Below, in pieces: positions 32,519 through 38,434 of a stretch of DNA of 38,434 nt. The stretch spans positions 1 to 38,434 of the forward strand of contig CAUPES010000013.1 of NCBI GenBank assembly GCA_963510375.1, given 5' to 3'. Made by a program: the position numbers and the translations under genes. Numbering within the stretch: position 1 is the first letter of the stretch; the number at the start of each line of letters is the position of its first letter. A model generated the notes under the pieces. The model had not been told where the DNA came from. It worked only from the letters and a program-made list of their open reading frames with translations, and searched no databases. The stretch is from Fastidiosipila sp963510375. GTDB taxonomy: Bacteria > Bacillota > Clostridia > Saccharofermentanales > Fastidiosipilaceae.

Positions 32519-33778
32519 TTAGCTTTTATCCAACTGATCTTTAATTGTTCCAAATAAGAGCGGAAACGGATCTACTTGGTTAGCCCACGCTCCTGGTTGT
32601 GCTGGAATATTATAGTCTCTTATCTCAAAGTGCAAATGGCAGCCTGTAGAATACCCTGTACTTCCTGCTGTGCCAATAATAGCACCTTGTTCAACCACAT
32701 CTCCTGGTTTTACCAATACGCTCTTCAAATGCCAATAGGCAGATTCAATACCATTGCCATGATCAATAATTATATAGTTAGCTAATCCTGTTTCATAACC
32801 GCCATAATCTTGGTCTGGGAATGGATATCCTACATCCTTTACCTTTCCTGAAAGAGTTGCAAAAATAGGGTCGCCAAAGTTAGCACTAAAGTCTATCCCT
32901 GTGTGAAAATCTTGTTTTGTAGGATCTAGTGGATAAGGTCGCCAACCAAACCTACTTGTTATTAATGGTCTTTCTACAGGAACTGCAAATCCTGACTTTG
33001 GAATTATTAGATCCATTTCAGAACTTTTGTGAGAGTTGCTTCCGCCGAAAATGCCAGCTAAAACTACAAATAATACTAATCCTATTAAAATAATCGGAGA
33101 AAACATTAATCCTATAGAACTAATAATTTTCCTTACTATTTTTACTATTTCAGGTTTTTTTAAAAGATCAATGTTCTTTATAATTTTTCTTATACCTAAT
33201 CTATTCCTATTTGAAAAGAATTTATTTTTAAGCTTATTTATTCCTTTTTTCTTTGCATTTCTTGTTAGTTCATTCTTAGTTACTTTTGAGGTAGGATTAC
33301 TAATTTTTGTTTTCTTTAACGATACTTTTACATTGACAGGGTTTACGACAGATTTACTCGCTTTAAAGTTATTTGAAACATTAGTATTTTTTATTTTAAT
33401 GTTTCCAACTGGCTTTTCTGATTCTTTTTTTCTTTTTGAAATTAATTTTTGAGTTTTATAATTTGTTTTTACTAGAGTTTTACCAGCAAATTTAGCAGTT
33501 GATTTTGCACTATTAGCTAATGTAGGAGCATATCTATTGATATTTTCAATAGAATTATCTAAGCCTTTTGCTTCAATGCTTTTTTCTTCTTGAGAGTTCT
33601 TTATCGTATTTAACGTTTTGATCCTTAGTTTTCTTATGTTTTTTCTTTTATTTTTCTTTAACTTTTGAGTATATTTTTTGTTTTTTAATTTAATTTTATT
33701 TCCAGTACCTGTTTTTATATTATTAGTCTTACTAATAGTTTCAATTTTATTTTTGCCTCTAGTAGATTTAATTGACAT
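32519..33778 (-). CDS. M23 peptidoglycan hydrolase of the conjugation machinery
   Basis: A 419-aa protein. Residues 1-215 are extremely Lys/Asn-rich and lack a signal peptide. One membrane helix follows (about 219-245), then a LytM-type M23 peptidase domain with the zinc ligands H292 and D296 (FHTGID) and H381-x-H383 (GCHLHFEIRD). The catalytic domain thus faces the cell wall and should open peptidoglycan for the mating channel, while the basic N-terminal half is cytoplasmic and could bind nucleic acid or the ATPase. GAGGGAG lies 4 bases before the ATG. It is 37 bp after the virB4 stop, with a terminator hairpin between. Confidence 0.88.
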   Translation of the reverse strand: MSIKSTRGKNKIETISKTNNIKTGTGNKIKLKNKKYTQKLKKNKRKNIRKLRIKTLNTIKNSQEEKSIEAKGLDNSIENINRYAPTLANSAKSTAKFAGKTLVKTNYKTQKLISKRKKESEKPVGNIKIKNTNVSNNFKASKSVVNPVNVKVSLKKTKISNPTSKVTKNELTRNAKKKGINKLKNKFFSNRNRLGIRKIIKNIDLLKKPEIVKIVRKIISSIGLMFSPIILIGLVLFVVLAGIFGGSNSHKSSEMDLIIPKSGFAVPVERPLITSRFGWRPYPLDPTKQDFHTGIDFSANFGDPIFATLSGKVKDVGYPFPDQDYGGYETGLANYIIIDHGNGIESAYWHLKSVLVKPGDVVEQGAIIGTAGSTGYSTGCHLHFEIRDYNIPAQPGAWANQVDPFPLLFGTIKDQLDKS

Positions 33779-33793
33779 TTTTCTCCCTCAAAT

Positions 33794-33817
33794 TAAAAAG
33801 GGGAGAGAACTCCCCTT
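33794..33817 (-). terminator. Hairpin between virB4 and the M23 gene
   Basis: The minus strand reads AAGGGGAG-TTCT-CTCCCCTT followed by TTT, overlapping the virB4 stop. The short T-run and the closely following M23 gene suggest partial termination that lowers downstream expression. Confidence 0.75.
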
Positions 33818-36119
33818 ATTTTGTTTCACTTAGTTTTGTTGTCATTAATTGGTATAAATTATTTTTCGGATATGTATTTTCAAAAGGAATTAAATTTTTA
33901 CCTATTTTCATTAATCCAGCTCCTGTTTTAGCATTGGTAATATAGCTTAATTGCTCTTCACTAATTTCTAATAGGTCAGCTAAATTTTTTGCATCTAGAG
34001 GACTTTGGTTTAATAGTGTTAAAAATTCAGAGTTAGATAACATCTTTCTTGCTGTATTGCTTTCTAAAAGGTCTTCAACGTTTTGTGTGATGCCTGTAGT
34101 AAATGCTCCATATTTTCTAACTCGTTTCCATAGCTTCTCTAAGAATTCTGCACAATATTCATTTTTGAAAAGTAGGTATATTTCATCTATAAAGACATAA
34201 GTATTTCTTTTTTCTTGACGGTTCTTTGTAATTCTATTAAGAATTTGATCTAAAACAACAAGCATACCTATTGTTTGTAAATTAGTTCCTAAATCTAAAA
34301 TATCGAAGCAAACGAACCTATTATTAATATCTACATTAGTTGGTTTAGCAAAAATATCTAAACTTCCTGTAGTAAATAATTCTAGTGATAGAGCTAGATC
34401 TCTTGCTTCTTTCTCTGGTTGTGAAATTAAAGCATCATATAAATCTTTTAGTGTTAAATTTTCCCAATTATATTTTTGATAAACGTAATGCACACACCTA
34501 TCAATTATACTTTTGTCTCCTGATGATAAACCTCTACTACCGACTAATATATCCATTAAGCTTATTATAAAGTCTGATTTTCCTCTGACACTATCTTCTG
34601 CATAGTTGTCGTTAATATCCATTGCATTGATATAGTTTTTAGTGCTAGATGAAATTTTAATAACCTCTCCACCTAGTTCTTTAACTAACGGTGAGTATTC
34701 CCTTTCAGGATCTATGATTATTACATCACTGTCTGTAGCTAAAATTTGATGGACTATTTCTTGTTTTGCACTAAAACTTTTTCCTGAGCCTGACACACCT
34801 AAAATAAAGCAATTACCATTTTGTAATTGGGATTTATCTGCAATAATCAAGTTTTTCGATATTGCATTTTGACCATAATATACTCCTGTAGGCTGCAAGA
34901 TCTCTTGAACTCTAAAAGGCATTAGTCCAGCGACTGATTCAGTATTTAATGTACGTTGGGTCTTTAAGTTAGTTACTCCAAAAGGTAAGGTTGAAGTTAA
35001 TCCTTCCAATTGCTGGTAATGTAGTACTCCCATCTGACAGACATTCTTTAATGCTGTTGAAAGTATAGTTTCAGTATCTTCATCTAAAGCTTCCTTTGTC
35101 TTTGCTGAAATAATCATTGTTAAGTTAGCTATAATCATTTTTTGATCTCTTGTAGTTAAATCTTCTAATACTTTCTCCATAGCTTCTCTTTGCATTCTTA
35201 AGCGATATGGTGGTTCAGCTGAAAAGTTACCTGTTTGGTTTTGTTTATCTTGCCAAGCAGTTATATTTGCTTCGACTGAAAGCATTGTATTTTCAGCTTT
35301 TCTTATTGCTTCATCTGTAGGAATAGGTTGGATATCAATATTTAAAATTAGATCTCTATTAAATTCTGTAAGCTCACTTATCATTTCATCTGACAAAAAG
35401 TTTGCATAATCTCTTAGGAATATTACTCTTCCGTATCTATCTCCGTATTTAAAGTAATCACTTAAAAATTCGATTTTATCTGGCACAATATAATCCTTAA
35501 AAGAATGTCCTTTATTCAAAGTGTCTTCCCAGTCGAAGAAATAGGAACTCTCTTCCCCTGTCCTATAGAAATCATGTAGAATACGTACTCTCTCATTACT
35601 ATCTAAGGCTTCAATGCTACTACCTAATTGATTAAAGTATGAGTTCAGCTCTATATCTTTTCTATTGAAATAACTTCTAGCCAATTCTAAAGTTTTAGCT
35701 TTATAAGTTAATGTTATATATTTTTCTTGTTTAATAGCATTTGAGGAATTAACTTTATCAGCAAGCATCTGGTTATATTCTTCTCTATATAAATCCAGAT
35801 CATCATCTGATGTTTTAATTAGAACCTCATCATAAAATTGTTTCTGATTTAGTTTTTTGTTATTAATTGTTACTTTAGCTAATCCTGTTGCTTCTAATGA
35901 GTTAATTAAATTCATATAATTTGAAATAATATTTAACTTATCTTGATCATTACTAACTAAGTAATTTATATCTGAAAATCTCCAGGTCTTACTAAATTCG
36001 CCTGTTTTCAGAAGGAAAATACCGTCTTTATAAATCTCTTTTACAGGAACTGTATCTTGTACAGTCCTTGGAACTTTAAATCTTGATTCTTTCTTTTGTT
36101 TTGATTTTGGTTTAAACAT
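33816..36119 (-). CDS. VirB4-type conjugative transfer ATPase
   Basis: This 767-aa ATPase is the motor at the cytoplasmic face of the type IV secretion channel. The N-terminal half (about 1-400) is the VirB4-specific domain. Walker A is GVSGSGKS at about 441-448 (CFILGVSGSGKSFSAK), Walker B is TYVFIDEIYLLF near 640-650, and the segment FTTGITQNVEDLLESNTARK follows as in other VirB4/TraC proteins. AAGGAG stands 7-8 bases before the ATG. It follows the PrgI gene by 14 bp and is probably translated from one long transfer mRNA. Confidence 0.93.
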   Translation of the reverse strand: MFKPKSKQKKESRFKVPRTVQDTVPVKEIYKDGIFLLKTGEFSKTWRFSDINYLVSNDQDKLNIISNYMNLINSLEATGLAKVTINNKKLNQKQFYDEVLIKTSDDDLDLYREEYNQMLADKVNSSNAIKQEKYITLTYKAKTLELARSYFNRKDIELNSYFNQLGSSIEALDSNERVRILHDFYRTGEESSYFFDWEDTLNKGHSFKDYIVPDKIEFLSDYFKYGDRYGRVIFLRDYANFLSDEMISELTEFNRDLILNIDIQPIPTDEAIRKAENTMLSVEANITAWQDKQNQTGNFSAEPPYRLRMQREAMEKVLEDLTTRDQKMIIANLTMIISAKTKEALDEDTETILSTALKNVCQMGVLHYQQLEGLTSTLPFGVTNLKTQRTLNTESVAGLMPFRVQEILQPTGVYYGQNAISKNLIIADKSQLQNGNCFILGVSGSGKSFSAKQEIVHQILATDSDVIIIDPEREYSPLVKELGGEVIKISSSTKNYINAMDINDNYAEDSVRGKSDFIISLMDILVGSRGLSSGDKSIIDRCVHYVYQKYNWENLTLKDLYDALISQPEKEARDLALSLELFTTGSLDIFAKPTNVDINNRFVCFDILDLGTNLQTIGMLVVLDQILNRITKNRQEKRNTYVFIDEIYLLFKNEYCAEFLEKLWKRVRKYGAFTTGITQNVEDLLESNTARKMLSNSEFLTLLNQSPLDAKNLADLLEISEEQLSYITNAKTGAGLMKIGKNLIPFENTYPKNNLYQLMTTKLSETK

Positions 36120-36133
36120 TTAAATTCTCCTTT

Positions 36134-37024
36134 TTAATTTTTCGGTGGTAAGGTTTCTATTATTGGATCAAATACTTCGTTATTTGATGTTTTAACAGTT
36201 TCTCTAACTTTCGCTTGAGATGTGTTTTGAATTACCTTTGTTGTGGGGGTTGTAGTTGCTGGTGCGACTGTGGTGGTCGATGCGACTGTTGTGGTTGGTG
36301 GTTGGGTTGTAGTCGGTGCTTTAGTGGTACTTTCTATTAAAGTTGTAGTCGCTTTACCCTTGCTATTCTCTGGGATTGGGATAACTCCTATAGGCTTTTG
36401 AGTAGTTGTAGTTGGTGCTTGGGTGGTTGTGGTGTTAGCGACTGTTGTGGTTGTTGTACTAGTTTGTTCTGGTTTTTCTACTTGTGGTTTATTTAGCTTA
36501 TTGATTATTCCTAATGCTATAAAGCTAAGGATTAGAACTAATACTAATATTAAGAACTTATATCTCTTGATAATTTCTAATATCTTTGATTTACTTGGTT
36601 TCTTAGGTGGTTTAGAGTTTATTGGATTTTCTACTTTATTTATTTTAGAATCTACTTCTCTATCTTTGAATTGAAATTTATCTATAAGTTCTTCCTTAGA
36701 ACTTAATAACAAATCCTTATAATAATTTGTTGTTTCATATTTTAATGGACGCATTAAAAAAGTAACTTTGAACCATTGTACAAATAGTTCCCATGCATCC
36801 ATACCGTTAAATTTGACAAATCCCATTAGAGCAAAAGGCATTGCAGATAGCATACAAATAATTGCTACTATATCTAAGGCCATTCTATCTTTAACAAGGA
36901 AGAAGACACCAACGCCTGTTAAAACCCCTGCTCCACACCATAATAATTGTTTTAGAGTTAAGCCAAATGCTACAACCTGCTTATATTCTTTAATCTCTTT
37001 AGGTACAGAAATTTGCAAACTCAT
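36134..37024 (-). CDS. PrgI-family protein with extra membrane helix and Thr-rich tail
   Basis: A 296-aa protein. The first 105 residues are a typical PrgI domain: ISVPKEIKEYKQVVAFGLTL, TM near 24-45, TM near 48-70, then NGMDAWELFVQWFKVTFLMR. PrgI proteins are small VirB3-like components of Gram-positive secretion channels beside VirB4. After a Lys-rich linker a third helix (about 152-174) is followed by about 110 residues of Thr/Pro/Ala/Val repeats (TTTTTVANTTTTQAPTTTTQ) ending in a charged tip. Such a tail resembles mucin-like, possibly glycosylated stalks. AAGGAG lies 8 bases before the ATG. The DNA of the tail is a low-complexity GTT/GGT tract that could vary by slippage. Confidence 0.85.
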   Translation of the reverse strand: MSLQISVPKEIKEYKQVVAFGLTLKQLLWCGAGVLTGVGVFFLVKDRMALDIVAIICMLSAMPFALMGFVKFNGMDAWELFVQWFKVTFLMRPLKYETTNYYKDLLLSSKEELIDKFQFKDREVDSKINKVENPINSKPPKKPSKSKILEIIKRYKFLILVLVLILSFIALGIINKLNKPQVEKPEQTSTTTTTVANTTTTQAPTTTTQKPIGVIPIPENSKGKATTTLIESTTKAPTTTQPPTTTVASTTTVAPATTTPTTKVIQNTSQAKVRETVKTSNNEVFDPIIETLPPKN

Positions 37025-37039
37025 AATTACAACTCCTTT

Positions 37040-37891
37040 CTATAATCCTGTAATCTTATTGATTAAGGCATCCATACTTTGAATTAACACTACTAAAATC
37101 ACACACTGGAAACCTAAGTTAAGCGAATATCCCATTATAGAAGTACCTTCTGCTACTTGGATATTTCCTATAAAAGCACTATAGATAACTATCGCTAAAT
37201 AAATTCCAGCATTTTGTAATGCTAAATTCATAAAATTTCTCAAAAATGTTTTTGTCATAAAATCAGTATCTTTACTCGCAAATCCAGCCATTGAAATTGG
37301 AGCTAAACAAATATATATATACATTCGCATAAATCTTGAGTAGACAGTCAATTTAATTAGCCAACTACATGCAAGTAATATAAAACTCACTACAAAAACT
37401 ATTAAATGAGTACCTATATTTCCTAAAAATGAGAACATCCCATTAATCTTTTCATATTCTTTTATTATTGTTTCAGGTATGGAAACTTTAAAGGCATTAC
37501 CACTTGCTGTAAGTCCACTTCCACCTAATCCTGAATTAATTGAGCTTAATACTTTTAGTCCTATCGACCATATCCAAAGTATGATATTAATTCCGCTTAC
37601 AACTAACGCTTGAGCAATTATGAGTCTTACTAAAGGCTTTACAATAAATTCAGGACGTCTAATTTCATCTGTATTTTGAATTGTACTTAAAAATCCCCAC
37701 AAGAAAAATATTGCAACTAAGGGGATCGCAACAGCTTGTAAAGCTATATATATATTGTTTGAGATACTCCAAAACGCTCCGCCCATATAATTTTCTGGAG
37801 TTAGGAAAAGCAGATCTCCTATTTCAGAGACTGCTTCATTCCACCAATCAACTCCTTGACCTAGCATTCCCAATCCGTCACTGCTAGCCAT
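37040..37891 (-). CDS. VirB6/TrbL-like conjugation channel protein
   Basis: A 283-aa polytopic membrane protein with about six hydrophobic segments: near 45-68 (IYIALQAVAIPLVAIFFLWG), 88-115 (LIIAQALVVSGINIILWIW), 155-178, 190-205, 215-240 and the C-terminus. The soluble N-terminal loop (MASSDGLGMLGQGVDWWNEA) and the position between PrgI and the pilin match TrbL/VirB6-type proteins of clostridial elements, which form the inner-membrane part of the channel. GAGGTG lies 7-8 bases before the ATG. It is 15 bp before PrgI and 19 bp after the pilin gene. Confidence 0.8.
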   Translation of the reverse strand: MASSDGLGMLGQGVDWWNEAVSEIGDLLFLTPENYMGGAFWSISNNIYIALQAVAIPLVAIFFLWGFLSTIQNTDEIRRPEFIVKPLVRLIIAQALVVSGINIILWIWSIGLKVLSSINSGLGGSGLTASGNAFKVSIPETIIKEYEKINGMFSFLGNIGTHLIVFVVSFILLACSWLIKLTVYSRFMRMYIYICLAPISMAGFASKDTDFMTKTFLRNFMNLALQNAGIYLAIVIYSAFIGNIQVAEGTSIMGYSLNLGFQCVILVVLIQSMDALINKITGL

Positions 37892-37910
37892 ATATAATCA
37901 CCTCGCTTTC

Positions 37911-38234
37911 TTATATAGAGCCTGGTGCAATAAAATTGACGATTTCTGGTATGAACACAATTATTATTCCACTAATTGTTGACCATATACCTTCTTGTCT
38001 TTCTCTGGCATCTTGTGTTCTAAATGATGCAGCAAGCTTATACAGTCCTAAAACCAAAAATATAACACCTACACCTCTTATAATTCCTCTGATAAAGGTA
38101 GTAAGATTATTTAATCCTGTATCAACTCCAGTAACTCCTGTATCGGCAAAAATAGCTGTTACTGGGGCTAATGTCATTCCTGTGATAAGACTTACTAAAA
38201 GCTTTAATTTTAAGTTTTTGATTTTGTTTTTCAT
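37911..38234 (-). CDS. VirB2-like pilin/channel subunit (Maff2-type)
   Basis: This 107-aa protein has a signal peptide with a basic start (MKNKIKNLKLKLL), a hydrophobic core and a likely cut after AIFA (about 30). Two membrane helices follow (near 45-68 and 85-102) joined by a charged loop (RTQDARERQEG), the usual plan of VirB2-type subunits and of small Maff2-family proteins in clostridial conjugative elements. GAGAGGAAG precedes the ATG. It is the first gene after a terminator and leads the pilin-VirB6-PrgI-VirB4-M23 run. Confidence 0.8.
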   Translation of the reverse strand: MKNKIKNLKLKLLVSLITGMTLAPVTAIFADTGVTGVDTGLNNLTTFIRGIIRGVGVIFLVLGLYKLAASFRTQDARERQEGIWSTISGIIIVFIPEIVNFIAPGSI

Positions 38235-38263
38235 TTTTCTACTTCCTCTCTTTTCTTAAAATG

Positions 38264-38290
38264 AAAAAGGACTAGATTTCTCTAGTCCTT
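38264..38290 (-). terminator. Terminator between the edge gene and the pilin gene
   Basis: AAGGACTAGA-GAAA-TCTAGTCCTT with a stable GNRA loop is followed by T residues on the minus strand. The pilin operon therefore needs read-through or its own promoter; none is obvious in the 30 bp left. Confidence 0.93.
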
Positions 38291-38319
38291 AGTTACTATG
38301 TTTTTATATCTAACTTGTT

Positions 38320-38434
38320 TTACTCGCTATCTTGTAAATTTTTAATATATTCAGCTTTTTGTTTTATTTCTGATTCAGCTTCTTTTAGATCGATCATATT
38401 GTTAATCTCATCAGAATTTATTACTACTGCTTGC
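38320..38434 (-). CDS. C-terminal end of a gene cut by the window edge
   Basis: The minus strand is open from the right edge to a TAA at 38320-38322 and encodes 37 residues rich in Glu and Lys (INSDEINNMIDLKEAESEIK, ending QDSE). It looks like the helical C-terminus of a soluble transfer or regulatory protein. A strong terminator follows 30 bp after the stop. The family cannot be named from this piece. Confidence 0.6.
   Translation of the reverse strand, partial: QAVVINSDEINNMIDLKEAESEIKQKAEYIKNLQDSE

Larger units (their letters stand above)
29970..38434. mobile_element. Integrative conjugative element, boundary-proximal part (continues past the window)
   Basis: From the tRNA 3' fragment to the right edge, all genes are accessory: serine recombinase, type III toxin-antitoxin, Fic protein and type IV secretion genes (M23 hydrolase, VirB4, PrgI, VirB6/TrbL, VirB2-like pilin). 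The gene set and order from pilin to M23 match clostridial conjugative elements. Two GGGTAA direct repeats at 30040-30045 and 30052-30057, next to the boundary, could be arm-type integrase sites. No tyrosine or large serine integrase, relaxase or coupling protein is in the window; these would lie to the right, with an intact tRNA at the far end. Confidence 0.8.

Noticed and set aside
33036..33452. 138-aa plus-strand open frame with hydrophobic sequence
   Set aside because: It is the antisense of the Lys-rich M23 protein N-terminus; Lys codons read in reverse give Phe/Leu-rich shadows.

Overview
The window is AT-rich bacterial DNA and reads as a chromosome segment of a low-GC Bacillota, most likely a clostridial lineage. 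The evidence is the cysS-mrnC-rlmB-sigH gene order, an S-box (SAM-I) riboswitch before metK, a 6S RNA, a YhaM-type exoribonuclease next to SbcD/SbcC, strong GGAGG-type ribosome binding sites, and a clostridial type of conjugative element. The species cannot be named from the sequence alone.

Layout. 1-5244: a minus-strand translation and RNA-processing run (cysS, mrnC, rlmB), then a SigH-like sigma factor and a membrane-anchored protein of unknown role. 5280-5470: a 6S RNA with its own promoter. 5473-8828: a minus-strand metK-comFC-galM operon under a SAM-I riboswitch whose aptamer, anti-terminator, terminator and promoter are all visible. 9006-14367: a plus-strand compact Tad/Flp pilus locus (degenerate TadZ-like protein, TadA/CpaF ATPase, fused TadB-TadC platform, Flp1-type pilin, FHA protein) ending in a terminator. 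14388-15837: upp and a sugar-phosphate nucleotidyltransferase. 16179-17673: an XRE regulator with palindromic DNA before it, and mutM. 17834-18609: two 28-bp recombinase-type sites in inverted orientation beside a small serine recombinase gene, a candidate DNA inversion switch. 18800-29822: housekeeping genes on the minus strand (YugP-type peptidase, sbcC, sbcD, yhaM, a HAD phosphatase, a small Lys-rich protein, leuS, a FolT-like ECF component).

29970-38434 (open at the right edge): the end of an integrative conjugative element. Its chromosomal boundary is marked by a 22-nt tRNA 3' end with no tRNA body. Next come a serine resolvase with repeated binding-site motifs before it, a type III toxin-antitoxin locus (three 42-bp antitoxin RNA repeats, attenuating terminator, ToxN/AbiQ-family toxin), a class II Fic protein, and type IV secretion genes (M23 hydrolase, VirB4 ATPase, PrgI fused to a Thr-rich tail, VirB6/TrbL, VirB2-like pilin).

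The cargo nearest the boundary looks like a stability module (resolvase, ToxIN, Fic) and the distal genes form the mating channel. The least ordinary observations are the candidate inversion switch, the ToxIN locus with its complete RNA architecture, the res-like motifs, and the PrgI-mucin-like fusion. Several annotated starts were moved to a downstream ATG because the ribosome binding site decides it (upp, the nucleotidyltransferase, leuS, the second recombinase, toxN).
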